A program made the translations under genes and the position numbers. The notes below the pieces were generated by a model. The model made no database searches. It worked only from the letters and a program-made list of their open reading frames with translations, and had not been told where the DNA came from. From Sandaracinus sp964481145 (lineage in GTDB: Bacteria; Myxococcota_A; Polyangia; Polyangiales; Sandaracinaceae), in contig CAYZTA010000032.1 of assembly GCA_964481145.1 (NCBI GenBank), positions 1-64,000 on the forward strand: 64,000 bases of DNA, written 5' to 3'. Within the stretch, counting starts at the first letter, position 1. Every line of letters starts with the position of its first letter. Below, in pieces: positions 44,145 through 53,185 of the stretch.

Positions 44145-46169
44145 TTAATAAGTGGCGCGCCGTAAACGAAGCGCGCCATTGCCAGGATGGATATCGATGG
44201 CGTAAACGGCGCGGAAGCGACGAGACAGCGCCGACTCGTAGAGGTCTGTGAGAGCCGACGCAGTACCGATGGCGATCGACTCATGCGTCAGAAGGACGCC
44301 GGCCCTCGAGTATTCGAGGACTTGGAGCTCGCCATTGGGAGAAAAGGCGTCCGCCTGAACCAACAACACCGCATGGAGACACGAGGTCCATAGGAATTGA
44401 GTGATGCGCTCGTGATTGGGGGTCGACACCGTGCGGCTCATTTGGACGGTCCGCGCGGCATCGATCGTCGCCAAGAAATACGAACCCGAATCACTCGATG
44501 AAAGAGGTCCCGCTCCGAGATCGATCTCGCCCACGAAAGAGCCGCCCAATCCGATCCCATGCTCTGTCGCCCGCGCGTGAAGCCCAGTCATATGCGCCGC
44601 AAAGGCGCGCAGATCGACCGTGGAACCATCGCCTTCTGCCAGCGACAAGAGCCAACCATTCGCGCCGCTCAAGGTGCGATCACCCAAGCGCGCTTCGCCA
44701 TTCGCGAAGCCAGAAATGACGATCGTTCCCGACGCCGAGTCCCGCGTCATTCGAGAGCCCGAAGAAGCGACGCCTTCGAGTTGCGTCACCCAACGCACAC
44801 CGCGGCGGGCTTCATCGATCGCGAACACGAGCTCCCCTCCTCCTGTGGGAAGTCGTACCTGTGTGCCGCCGAGATCGAGAATGGATCCTTGGCTCCTTGC
44901 GCGGACCACGGGGACGCCAGCTCCTGTCAGGATGATGTCCCGGACGTTTTCGTCCGCTCCTTGCTCTCCAATCACGAGCTCGAATACGAGCGCACCGCTC
45001 GAGTCGAGGTGCACGAGATACATCTCGTTGCTCGCCTCCTCATATTCGATCGTGGGCGCGAGAGAGAATCGACCTCGGAACGAGCCGCCCATCCAAACAC
45101 CGCCTCGTCCGTCAGGGGTGAGCGCGGACACGCTCGCGGTCGCTGGCAGAGCGTCTGGGAGAGGAGCGGCGAGGTCTCGCAATACGGGCTGCCACGCATA
45201 CCGAACCGTGAGATTCGGGGCGAACGCGATGAGGAATGGATTGCAATTGCGATAGGTGCCGGCAATGGGATCTCCCGATGTGAGTGGAACTCCTCCGAAG
45301 GTGGCCGACCCATCGCAAATGACCCCTGCGACATAGAGGTTCTCCTCTTCGTCGACCGCGACATGCCCTTGATAGAATCGAACGCCAAAATGACCCGCTC
45401 GATTCGTGCCGTCCCAAAGCAATGAAGTGGCTTCGAGCAGCCAATCCGAGCCAGGGGGAGGAGGCAGCGGAGCGCAATCCTCAAACCAATCGGGGCTACA
45501 CGCGGGTTCGTCGATTTCTCCATCGCAATCGTTGTCGATCCCATCGTCACAAAGCTCTCGTTGAGGAACGCACCCGCACCCTTCGTCCGTGAGGCCATCA
45601 CAGTCATTGTCGATCCCGTCGCCACACATCTCGGGAGCGGGCCCGATGGCGCCTTCGCAGCCGGTCCACGAGTCTGCTCGGCACATTTGGACGCCAGCCA
45701 TGCATGGCGCGGTCGAAAATTCGAGCCCGCAAGGGCGGCTCTCTCCCGCCGTGCACGAGCAACCTTCATCGACGGCCCCATCGCAATCGTCGTCCCGTCC
45801 ATCACAGCTCTCCGCCTGTGGGACCTGGTCGTGAGTGCACGGAAACTCGCCCCAATCCCCGAATTCGACGCCTCCGAATAGATCGCATCGCTGAATTCCA
45901 TCTGTACAGATCCCAACTCCACGACTCGGGTAATCACCGGAGAAGCAGCGTTGCACTTCACCGGCGGCGCAAAAACAACCGTCGTCGATCCTCCCGTCGT
46001 GGTCGTCGTCCATCCCATTGCCACAGGATTCGAATCGAACGGTAGAGGCATCGATCGAGCCGCGGCCGTAGTTCTCTCCGACGAATCCTGCGCTGATGCT
46101 CGAACAGCCCACCAGCATGCATCCGGCGATCGCGCTCATTGAATACGAGAGCCACTGAGTCGAACGCAT
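44145..46169 (-). CDS. MopE-like metal-binding-repeat lipoprotein
   Basis: A 674-residue lipoprotein (lipobox LVGC). Residues about 45-225 contain four to five Asp/Cys repeats of the type CDGRDDDCDGAVDEGC and CGDGIDNDCDGLTDEGC. These are the calcium/copper-binding MopE motif (PF11617-like), which is frequent in myxobacterial surface proteins. The C-terminal 430 residues repeat short beta blades (GGVWMGGSFRGRFSL, GTIVISGFANGEARLG, GIGLGGSFVGEIDLG), probably a propeller. It is likely an exported surface adhesin or sensor. Confidence 0.85.
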   Translation of the reverse strand: MRSTQWLSYSMSAIAGCMLVGCSSISAGFVGENYGRGSIDASTVRFESCGNGMDDDHDGRIDDGCFCAAGEVQRCFSGDYPSRGVGICTDGIQRCDLFGGVEFGDWGEFPCTHDQVPQAESCDGRDDDCDGAVDEGCSCTAGESRPCGLEFSTAPCMAGVQMCRADSWTGCEGAIGPAPEMCGDGIDNDCDGLTDEGCGCVPQRELCDDGIDNDCDGEIDEPACSPDWFEDCAPLPPPPGSDWLLEATSLLWDGTNRAGHFGVRFYQGHVAVDEEENLYVAGVICDGSATFGGVPLTSGDPIAGTYRNCNPFLIAFAPNLTVRYAWQPVLRDLAAPLPDALPATASVSALTPDGRGGVWMGGSFRGRFSLAPTIEYEEASNEMYLVHLDSSGALVFELVIGEQGADENVRDIILTGAGVPVVRARSQGSILDLGGTQVRLPTGGGELVFAIDEARRGVRWVTQLEGVASSGSRMTRDSASGTIVISGFANGEARLGDRTLSGANGWLLSLAEGDGSTVDLRAFAAHMTGLHARATEHGIGLGGSFVGEIDLGAGPLSSSDSGSYFLATIDAARTVQMSRTVSTPNHERITQFLWTSCLHAVLLVQADAFSPNGELQVLEYSRAGVLLTHESIAIGTASALTDLYESALSRRFRAVYAIDIHPGNGALRLRRATY

Positions 46170-46356
46170 CGCCAGCCTCCAGCCGTAACTGGCCGCACCT
46201 CGAACGCTTTATGAATTTTATTTTGCGATTCGTCTGGTGCTCGCGTGACGCGTTCAATCACACGATCGATGGTTGGCAGTTGCACAGCGATCGTAGCGGA
46301 TCTCGAAACAGCTGCACCGACAAGTATTCACCATGAATGGGTGCACGGGAACGCTT

Positions 46357-47091
46357 CTATGGAGAATTCAATAGCTCATCGAGCCTCGCGCGATGTGCTG
46401 ATGTAGGGAAAGCTCGCTCGAAGCGCCTTCGAGCGGCCTCGGCTTCGGCTCGGTCGCCCATCGTCCATAAGAGCTCGACACGGAGCGCTTCTCGCTCTTC
46501 GCGCAATGTTCCGTCGGGATAGAGGCGCTCGTGGGTATCGAGCGAGTTACGAGCGTGAGATCTACGGCTGCGAAGCGCCTGGCGCGCCGCGAGGATCAAT
46601 TGATATTCAGATGGCATGGATGCCAATGGTTGAACCGGCTCGGGCGAGGGTGGAGCCGCATCTGGAACCGCAGCTCGCGTGCGAGGGGCGCGCGGTGAAC
46701 GCGACGATTCTGCCGTCGGTGACATCGGAGGAGGATTCGGTGTATCAGAGCCCGTCTCGTAGGGCGGAGACTCGTGGGGCGGAGAGTGATCCTCGAGGGA
46801 TTGAGGCATCGCCAGCGAGGGAGATATCTCGAGCGCGCCTGTCTCAGGAGTGGGCTCGGTGGGGCCAGCAGGGGAAGGTGCGCGGAAGATCATCGCCCCG
46901 CCAACAGCGAGGCCGACAACGACCAGCCCCATCCCCCATGTCCACGGCTTCATCCAAAGCGGCCGCGCCATGAGGCGCGCTCGCACTTCGGAGAGCCGCA
47001 CTTCGGGCACGCCGCGCCCCGCACGGAAGAGAGCACCCAGCTCGTCTTCTTCGTCCTCGATCAGCCGAGGCGGATCCTGCTCGGCGCTCAT
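46357..47091 (-). CDS. Membrane-anchored partner of ECF sigma factor (putative anti-sigma)
   Basis: A 244-residue protein whose start overlaps the sigma-factor stop (ATGA). The cytoplasmic N-terminus (about 75 residues, acidic DEEDEL) is followed by one membrane helix (WTWGMGLVVVGLAVGGAMIF), a Pro/Ser/Glu-rich linker and a C-terminal helical, TPR-like domain (REEREALRVELLWTMGDRAEAEAARRRFERAFP). Position and topology fit a sigma regulator. There is no zinc-binding HxxxCxxC anti-sigma motif, so this is inferred from context. Confidence 0.72.
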   Translation of the reverse strand: MSAEQDPPRLIEDEEDELGALFRAGRGVPEVRLSEVRARLMARPLWMKPWTWGMGLVVVGLAVGGAMIFRAPSPAGPTEPTPETGALEISPSLAMPQSLEDHSPPHESPPYETGSDTPNPPPMSPTAESSRSPRAPRTRAAVPDAAPPSPEPVQPLASMPSEYQLILAARQALRSRRSHARNSLDTHERLYPDGTLREEREALRVELLWTMGDRAEAEAARRRFERAFPTSAHRARLDELLNSP

Positions 47092-47645
47092 CGGAGCTCC
47101 TCGTCTGCGCGGCGGCGAGTCAGCGCTGCGCGAAGCTCGCGGTGGGCCGCATGGAGCCGATAGTATGCCGTTTGCAAAGGGCAACCGAGAGTATCAGCGA
47201 TCTCTCGCATCGATAGACCTTCGATTTCGTAGAGCATGACCACGCTCCTCTTATCGTCATCGAGCTTGAGCAGAAGGCTCGTCAGGAGCTCCCTTTGACG
47301 ATTGCGAACCAACTCGCGCTCGGGTCCTTCGTCCCCCGATTGCGGGTCGTCATTCGGCAGCCCGAGCACCTCACGTCGCCTGCCGATGGACCGCCTGTAC
47401 GTCGATGCGACCCTCCAAGCGATTTCGTAGAGCCATGTCGTCGCCGCTCCGCGTGAGGCATCGAGCTCCTTCTGGCGACGCTGCGCCACCATGAACACCT
47501 CTTGGCACGCGTCCTCGAGATCACGGTCCGGAACGCCGTGATGTCGAAGCACGCGCCAGACGAAGGCAGAATGGCCGTTGAAAAGATCGCCAATCGACCG
47601 CTGAGCAGCTCCCTCCGCAGGGTCGGTCGGCGCGGCCTGCATCAT
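47088..47645 (-). CDS. ECF-type sigma-70 factor
   Basis: A 185-residue sigma factor with region 2 (FVWRVLRHHGVPDRDLEDACQEVFMVAQRR, then ATTWLYEIAWRVASTYRR) and region 4 (LLKLDDDKRSVVMLYEIEGLSMREIADTLG, then QTAYYRLHAAHRELR). There is no region 1 or 3. The paired ATG at 47645/47642 fits the start of region 2. It sits between an outer-membrane protein gene (41 bases upstream) and the membrane-anchored partner, implying an envelope-responsive unit. Confidence 0.92.
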   Translation of the reverse strand: MMQAAPTDPAEGAAQRSIGDLFNGHSAFVWRVLRHHGVPDRDLEDACQEVFMVAQRRQKELDASRGAATTWLYEIAWRVASTYRRSIGRRREVLGLPNDDPQSGDEGPERELVRNRQRELLTSLLLKLDDDKRSVVMLYEIEGLSMREIADTLGCPLQTAYYRLHAAHRELRAALTRRRADEELR

Positions 47646-47686
47646 GTCGAGTGTAACTGGCCGGCCCTCGCTCTCTTTATGGAACT

Positions 47687-48655
47687 TTATGGAAAAAGCC
47701 GGAGGCCGAGCAGGACGCCTGCGACGGCGTCGAGCTCGGATGCTTGATACATAGTGATGTAGGCCTCGTCGCGATAGTAGAAAGCCGGACGTACGATGGT
47801 TCCGCCCACCCGCGCCACGAGGGTCAAAAACCACGGCGAAGCGAACATCAAGCGAGCCCTGATCGCACCGCCCGCGAACACCCACGGTACGAGCGCCGTG
47901 GTTTCGAAATCGAGGTTCCGCCCGCTGCCAGCGACGCTCCCCGCTCCCACCTCGGCACATGCTTCGAGCGCGTGCCCACCCTCGAACGCGAGCCGTGGAC
48001 AGATGCCGAGCACCCCCGCGACTCCCGTGAGCTCGATGCGCACCGCATCAAGCGGTACATCCGCATAGGGCGCCATCAGCACTTCGGTATACACCGCGAG
48101 CCAAGGCCACGGCACAAAGGACACGCTCACGAACCCAAGCGCCTGCGGCGTGGGTCCGAGCGCCAGCTGAGCCCCTGCACCCACTGCCAACCCAAACTCG
48201 AACGGCGCATGATGATCCTCGGCAGGTGCTTCCGCCGGCATGTGCAATATCGCATCTCGTCTTGAGAGATCGACGAGCATGGCCGTCACGAGCGAGAGCG
48301 AGGGCAGCATGGCCGCGCACGATCCCTGACCCTCCAGCGTCCGTGTACCGAGGGGCTCTTCCCTGCCCACGCGATGGAGCGTGATGAGCGCCCGAGTTGG
48401 ATCCGAAGTCACGACCACGTCGAGTCGATGAGTCGGCTCCCCTGCATCGAAAGCATCACGCTCCAGAATCGCGCTCACCTGAGCTCGCAATATGTGCTCA
48501 TTGGGACATCCCCCCTGCGCCCGATACCTCAGCTCGACACGAGCTCCTTCGTGACTTTCGTGCTCCTCTGCGAAGCTGCCCTCTTGCGCCCTTACGGGCG
48601 CGATCCAAGCCCCAACGATCAGAACCCCAAGGCACGCCGCGACGCTTCGTGTCAT
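47687..48655 (-). CDS. Outer-membrane beta-barrel protein
   Basis: A 322-residue protein with signal peptide (ACLGVLIVGAWIAPVRAQ). A periplasmic N-terminal domain follows (about 35-150, LRYRAQGGCPNEHILRAQVSAIL and RTLEGQGSCAAM with two Cys). The C-terminal half has alternating Gly/aromatic strands ending in AGVLLGLRLFP, as in small barrels. The N-terminal pattern recurs in the decayed gene at 35.5 kb. It is the first gene of the sigma-factor unit. Confidence 0.78.
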   Translation of the reverse strand: MTRSVAACLGVLIVGAWIAPVRAQEGSFAEEHESHEGARVELRYRAQGGCPNEHILRAQVSAILERDAFDAGEPTHRLDVVVTSDPTRALITLHRVGREEPLGTRTLEGQGSCAAMLPSLSLVTAMLVDLSRRDAILHMPAEAPAEDHHAPFEFGLAVGAGAQLALGPTPQALGFVSVSFVPWPWLAVYTEVLMAPYADVPLDAVRIELTGVAGVLGICPRLAFEGGHALEACAEVGAGSVAGSGRNLDFETTALVPWVFAGGAIRARLMFASPWFLTLVARVGGTIVRPAFYYRDEAYITMYQASELDAVAGVLLGLRLFP

Positions 48656-48664
48656 CGTGATCGC

Positions 48665-48696
48665 GAGGCCCGCCTGGGAGTGTATTTTCGGGCCTC
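48665..48696. other. Hairpin in the leader of the outer-membrane protein gene
   Basis: Arms gaggcccg/cgggcctc with a 16-base loop end 10 bases before the start codon on the minus strand. There is no T-tract, so termination is doubtful. It could affect ribosome access. The rest of the 271-base spacer to dnaK shows no other feature. Confidence 0.4.
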
Positions 48697-48926
48697 TCGA
48701 ATCAGCTCATCGCGCGATGGGAGAGGCGGCGCGCTTGCCCGGCTGCATGACGGAGCGTCTACGAGAGCGGCGGTGCGAAGATCACACCACAGGGCGAGCG
48801 GTCTGGCTCCAGAGGATGATTCGTGCATCGGGTTCCGACCAACGACAGGCGCCGATTCGCGAGGTTGCGGCGATGTCGTTCTCGCCATGACCATCTCAGA
48901 AGAGCTGCATCGCGACAGCCGAGTCG

Positions 48927-50732
48927 TCAGCTGCCGTACATCGATTCGGCGATCTTGTACGCGCTCAGCTCGAGCGATTGGAGCGCCTCGCGGATCGCGA
49001 TGGCGTCTCCTGCGTCGAGCGTTTCTTTGAGCGTGAGTACGTCGTTTTTCACGAGCTCGATGATCTCGGGGGGCACGAGGTCGGCGCATTCGACGACGGC
49101 TTTTTCGCTCGTGTAGAGCAGCGCAGCGGCGCTGTTTTTGAGCTCGGCGAGCTCTTTGCGCTTGGCGTCGCTCTCTTTGTATTTTCCCGCATCGCTCACG
49201 ATGCCGTCGATCTGATCTTGAGTCAGGCCGCTCGATGCCACGACGCGCACTTTCTGTTCGCGCCCAGTGCGAAGATCTTTGGCCGACACATGCACGATGC
49301 CATCGACGTCGATCTCGAACCGCACTTCGATCTCAGGGACGCCGCGCGGCGCTGGAGGCAAGGGCGCGAGCTCGAACTTGGCGAGTGAACGATTGTCGAC
49401 GGCCATCTCGCGCTCACCCTGGAGGACGTGAATCGGGACGAAGGGCTGGTTGTCGATGCTCGTGGTGAAGGTTTCTTGTGCGCTCGATGGGATCGTCGTG
49501 TTGCGCGGGATGAGCCGATGAAACACGCCACCGCCCACTTCGACACCGAGCGAAAGCGGCGTGACGTCGAGGAGGAGGACCTCCTCCATCTGACCCTCCA
49601 TCGACGCTGCTTGAATCGCTGCGCCGACGGCCACGACCTCATCGGGATTGACGCCCTTGTGGGGTGTGCGTCCAAAGAATTCCGAAACCTTCCTCGCAAC
49701 GATCGGCATTCGAGTCATGCCGCCCACGAGGATGACTTCGTCGATGTCTTTCGTGGTGAGCTTCGCGTCGTCGAGCGCCTGCTGACAAGGGATGAGGGTG
49801 CGTTCGACCAAATCGCCGACGAGGATTTCGAGCTCACTCCGCCGCAAGGAGGATACGAGATGCTTGGGCCCGGTCGCATCCGCTGCGATGAAGGGAAGGT
49901 TGATCTCGGTTTCGAGCGCCGTGCTCAGCTCGTGTTTCGCCTTTTCCGCTTGCTCCTTCAGGCGTTGGAGCGCGGCGCGATCTCTTCGCAGGTCGAGCCC
50001 GCCATGTTCGTGCACGAAGGAATCAGCGAAATGATCGACGAGGACGTGATCGAAGTCCTCACCGCCAAGAAGCGTGTCTCCATTGGTGGAGAGCACGCGG
50101 AAGACGCCATTGGCGATCTCCAAGATCGAGATGTCGAAGGTTCCTCCTCCGAGATCGTAGACAGCGATGCGTCCGCTGGCTTTTTTCTCGAGGCCATACG
50201 CGAGCGCAGCGGCGGTCGGCTCGTTGATGATGCGCTTGATTTCGAGCCCAGCGATTTTTCCGGCATCGCGCGTGGCCTGGCGCTGAGCATCGTCGAAATA
50301 CGCCGGCACCGTGACCACGGCCCCATCGACGGGGGTTCCGAGATAGGCCTCCGCGATCTCCTTCATCTTTTGGAGAACGGCAGCTGACACTTCAGGAGGC
50401 GAGAGCTGACGATCCCCAATCGCGACCCACGCGTCGCCGTTCGCCGCCGCCGTGACACGATAAGGCACGGCTTGGGCGTGTCTCTGCGCTTCGGGTGAAT
50501 CGAGACGCCGTCCCATCAGGCGTTTGACCGCGAAGATCGTGTGCTCCGGGTTCGTGACGGCCTGGCGCCGTGCGACGCTGCCCACACGGCGCTCACCCTC
50601 TTTCGTGAAAGCCACGACAGAGGGTGTGGTTCTCGAACCTTCCCCGTTCGGAATGACGACGGACTCGCCGCCTTCCACGATCGCAACACAGGAGTTGGTC
50701 GTACCCAGATCGATGCCGATGACTTTACTCAT
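48927..50732 (-). CDS. dnaK: Hsp70 chaperone DnaK
   Basis: A 601-residue ATP-dependent chaperone. The ATPase domain has IGIDLGTTNSCVAIVEG, VYDLGGGTFDISILE and VILVGGMTRMPIV. The substrate-binding domain has DVTPLSLGVEVGGG and the helical lid follows. It is about 35 residues shorter than typical DnaK and lacks the acidic disordered tail, ending SAYKIAESMYGS. Some members with this shape are DnaK paralogues, so a second copy elsewhere is possible. The gene lies 79 bases downstream of grpE. Confidence 0.95.
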   Translation of the reverse strand: MSKVIGIDLGTTNSCVAIVEGGESVVIPNGEGSRTTPSVVAFTKEGERRVGSVARRQAVTNPEHTIFAVKRLMGRRLDSPEAQRHAQAVPYRVTAAANGDAWVAIGDRQLSPPEVSAAVLQKMKEIAEAYLGTPVDGAVVTVPAYFDDAQRQATRDAGKIAGLEIKRIINEPTAAALAYGLEKKASGRIAVYDLGGGTFDISILEIANGVFRVLSTNGDTLLGGEDFDHVLVDHFADSFVHEHGGLDLRRDRAALQRLKEQAEKAKHELSTALETEINLPFIAADATGPKHLVSSLRRSELEILVGDLVERTLIPCQQALDDAKLTTKDIDEVILVGGMTRMPIVARKVSEFFGRTPHKGVNPDEVVAVGAAIQAASMEGQMEEVLLLDVTPLSLGVEVGGGVFHRLIPRNTTIPSSAQETFTTSIDNQPFVPIHVLQGEREMAVDNRSLAKFELAPLPPAPRGVPEIEVRFEIDVDGIVHVSAKDLRTGREQKVRVVASSGLTQDQIDGIVSDAGKYKESDAKRKELAELKNSAAALLYTSEKAVVECADLVPPEIIELVKNDVLTLKETLDAGDAIAIREALQSLELSAYKIAESMYGS

Positions 50733-50811
50733 GATCGAGCCGAGAACCGCATCCTATACCTTGTTCTCATCGCCGCGAACCCCCGAAATCACGGAGTGGG
50801 TGCCGACTCAT

Positions 50812-51363
50812 TCAAGCGCTCGCGCTCGGTTTGCGCGAAACGACGACCATCGCCGGCCGCAGGAGGCGTTCGCCAAAACGGTATCCAGGGACCACTTCGG
50901 TGATCACCACGCCGGGAGGATGGTCTGCCGTTTCTTGCTGCTGGATGGCGTCGTGAATGGCGGGGTCGAATCGCTCGCCCACCGAGGGGACCCGCGAGAT
51001 GCCGATTCGTTGGGTATGGTCTTCGAAGAGCTTCATGACCATCTTCAACCCATCGACGATCGCAGCTGTGTCCGTGGCGTTCGTGGCGTTCGTGCCGGCT
51101 GTCACCGCACGCTCGAGATTGTCGAACACCGGAAGCATTTCGCGGATCGTGTCCTCTCGACCGCGCTTTTCTGCGTCTTCCAGCTCTTTGCGCGAGCGCT
51201 TTCGGAAATTATCGAAATCTGCTGCGGTCCGTAAGAGCTGATCTTTCAAGCGATCGCGCTCTTCTCGCAGTTGCACCAACGGGTCCACGACCGGCGTGAC
51301 CTCTTCTGAGGCTTCGGTGTCGATCGGCGTCTCCGTATTTTCATCGATTTCGTCTCCGCTCAC
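50812..51363 (-). CDS. grpE: Nucleotide exchange factor GrpE
   Basis: A 183-residue DnaK cofactor. An acidic N-terminal tail (about 1-30, many Glu/Thr) leads to the long coiled-coil helix (LREERDRLKDQLLRTAADFDNFRKRSRKEL). The family signature DNLERAV is followed by FDPAIHDAIQQQETADHPPGVV with the beta-wing end VVPGYRFGERLLRPAMVVVSR. It sits between hrcA and dnaK, the usual order. Confidence 0.96.
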   Translation of the reverse strand: MSGDEIDENTETPIDTEASEEVTPVVDPLVQLREERDRLKDQLLRTAADFDNFRKRSRKELEDAEKRGREDTIREMLPVFDNLERAVTAGTNATNATDTAAIVDGLKMVMKLFEDHTQRIGISRVPSVGERFDPAIHDAIQQQETADHPPGVVITEVVPGYRFGERLLRPAMVVVSRKPSASA

Positions 51364-51444
51364 GTCTCAAGGCTCCTCTCGAAAATTTTCGACACGACAC
51401 GTTCCCGTTCGGCGAGGCGACTGTAAACACGCTTGCTCCGCGGC

Positions 51445-52569
51445 TCAAGTGCCGTCGGGCTCGCTCTCGACATCATGATCTTCGTCAAGCATCTCGCCAT
51501 CGAGAACGTCGCTCGTGACTTGGGCTGCAAAGCTCACGAGAGGCATGAGCTTCGCGTAATCCATGCGGGTAGGGCCAATGATCCCGAGACTTCCGGAACG
51601 CACACCGCCTGTTCGATAGTGGGTCGAAATCAAACCCACATCGGGTACATCGAGAATATTGGCTTCCGATCCAACGAGGACTTGAATGCCGCCCGCCGCG
51701 AGGGTGCGATCGAGCAGGTCGAGCAACCGTTCCTTTTCTTCGAAAGCTCGGAGAAACCCTCGGATTTTCTCAGCATCGACGAATTCCGGGCGATCGAAGA
51801 GGACCCCCTGTCCTTCGATGATCACGTTGCCATCCCGAACTTGTCCTGCGGCCGCCGCCGCATCGACCATCTGCTTGGCGCGACGGCGCAGGCGATCGTA
51901 TTCGCCGCGATCGGTGGCCATCATCCGGGCGAGCTCTGTGCGCACTTCGTCGAGCGTTCGATCCGAGGTCAGCTCGGCGAGTAGATTGTGAACGTGCTCG
52001 AGCTCGGCAGGGGCGAGCGCGTCGGGGACTTTCACGATTCGGTTTTGAATCGTCCCACTCCGCGTCACGATGACCGCCAGAACGTTCCCTTCCTGGAGAG
52101 GGATGAAGCGAATCTGAGCGAGCGGTTCCACCTCCGTGCGCGGCCGGGTGACCAACGCAGCCGCTCCTGTGAGTGAAGCAAGGAGCCGCCCCGCTTCTCG
52201 CAGAACGTCGTCCACTCCGGGGCGGAGCTGACGCATCCGCGCCAGAATCGCGGCTCGATCTTCTGCTGGAACTTCGCGCATTTGCGCCAAAGCGTCGATG
52301 AAGACGCGAAAGCCAAGCTCGGTGGGAATGCGCCCCGCGCTGTGATGTGGCTGCGCGAGACATCCTGTTTCTTCTAGATCCGAGAGCTCGTTGCGGATCG
52401 TTGCGGGAGAGAGATTGATGCCATAGCGCTTGGAAATCCGCCTCGAACCGACCGGTTCTCCTGTCGTGATGTACTCAGAAACCACGGCATAAAGAATCCG
52501 CCGTGCCCGGTATGTGAGCTCGGGTTTTCTGAGCATGGTGGCAGGGCTGGGGAAGAGCGCGGAAGACAT
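51445..52569 (-). CDS. hrcA: Heat-inducible transcription repressor HrcA
   Basis: A 374-residue repressor of class I heat-shock genes. The N-terminal winged helix reads LTYRARRILYAVVSEYITTGEPVGSRRISKRYGINLSPATIRNELSDLEETGCL. It is followed by the dimerisation domain and the inserted GAF-like region. The start at 52569 has an AGAGGAGAC site, and a methionine at codon 12 is an alternative. HrcA normally binds CIRCE operators and is matured by GroEL. It leads the hrcA-grpE-dnaK set. Confidence 0.96.
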   Translation of the reverse strand: MSSALFPSPATMLRKPELTYRARRILYAVVSEYITTGEPVGSRRISKRYGINLSPATIRNELSDLEETGCLAQPHHSAGRIPTELGFRVFIDALAQMREVPAEDRAAILARMRQLRPGVDDVLREAGRLLASLTGAAALVTRPRTEVEPLAQIRFIPLQEGNVLAVIVTRSGTIQNRIVKVPDALAPAELEHVHNLLAELTSDRTLDEVRTELARMMATDRGEYDRLRRRAKQMVDAAAAAGQVRDGNVIIEGQGVLFDRPEFVDAEKIRGFLRAFEEKERLLDLLDRTLAAGGIQVLVGSEANILDVPDVGLISTHYRTGGVRSGSLGIIGPTRMDYAKLMPLVSFAAQVTSDVLDGEMLDEDHDVESEPDGT

Positions 52570-52584
52570 CGTCTCCTCTGGATT

Positions 52585-52617
52585 TTAGCGCATCCGCTCC
52601 ATTCGATGGAATTCTAG
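52585..52617 (-). promoter_or_regulatory. Degenerate CIRCE-like element upstream of hrcA
   Basis: Fifteen bases upstream of the hrcA start, TTAGC, 6 extra bases, GCTC, a 9-base spacer, then GAATTCTAG resembles the TTAGCACTC-N9-GAGTGCTAA operator with an insertion and several mismatches. The place is right and the match is poor. Confidence 0.3.
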
Positions 52618-52882
52618 CTCTCTTTTCCTTGGGCGGAAGAGCCAAATTGGGAAGTGGCAGAATGCCACCTATGACTTTTGCTAGGGAGCGCCCTCGGAAC
52701 CTTGTGGACACGGCGATTCGCCGCTATCCTGAATCTATGTTTCCACTCGGATGCTCTGAGGGGAAGCATAGAGAGCACAGCGGATGGGCAACCAAAAAGC
52801 CCCGCAATGGTGCGAAATTCGAGGAAGCCGAAAGGGCTCTGGGGCCCTTTGGTCTTTCGAGAAATCCTGCTGTGAATTACGA

Positions 52883-53140
52883 GGGGGCGAGCGGGGATCG
52901 ACATGGGGTGAGGATCACCTCGAGCCCCCCCGCCATGGAACGTCTCGACGTGAGCGCGGCCATCTGTAGTCGCAGCCCGGAGGCGCCGGCACTGCCGGGG
53001 AGGAGAGCCAGTGGATAGTACCAAGTGTTTCTCGAAGCTCGTGTGTGCACTCTTGTTGGAGGTTCGTTCGAGCTGACCTTGTCCTCCTCGAAGAGTCGAA
53101 GGGGCGGTGGGCCTTGGCAGCCTGCCGCCCTTTCCTTTTT
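52883..53140 (+). ncRNA. Candidate structured small RNA between hrcA and the TPR gene
   Basis: This segment lacks a convincing gene but ends in a good rho-independent terminator. A possible promoter (TTGGTC at 52849, TGAATT at 52873, spacer 18) precedes it. The 5' part can fold (gggggc pairing with gccccc, inner ggtg/cacc), and ggagg near 53058 can pair with cctcc near 53083. The 5' end resembles tmRNA starts, but no tag frame or CCA end follows. Identity is unknown. It could instead be the leader of the downstream gene. Confidence 0.35.
53099..53140 (+). terminator. Rho-independent terminator
   Basis: The stem aaggggcggtgggc pairs with gcctgccgccctt (two G-U pairs) around a 7-base loop, followed by TTTCCTTTTT. 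It lies 46 bases before the start of the TPR gene, so it ends a transcript coming from upstream on the + strand. Confidence 0.75.
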
Positions 53141-53185
53141 CGATGCTGGAATTCGAGGCTCGATCTCGCGCATGATCGGCTCATC

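Noticed and set aside
44153..44178. Terminator hairpin (tggcgcgc/gcgcgcca) at the end of the MopE-like gene
   Set aside because: It lies within the last codons of the gene and is followed by A's, not T's, in the direction of transcription.
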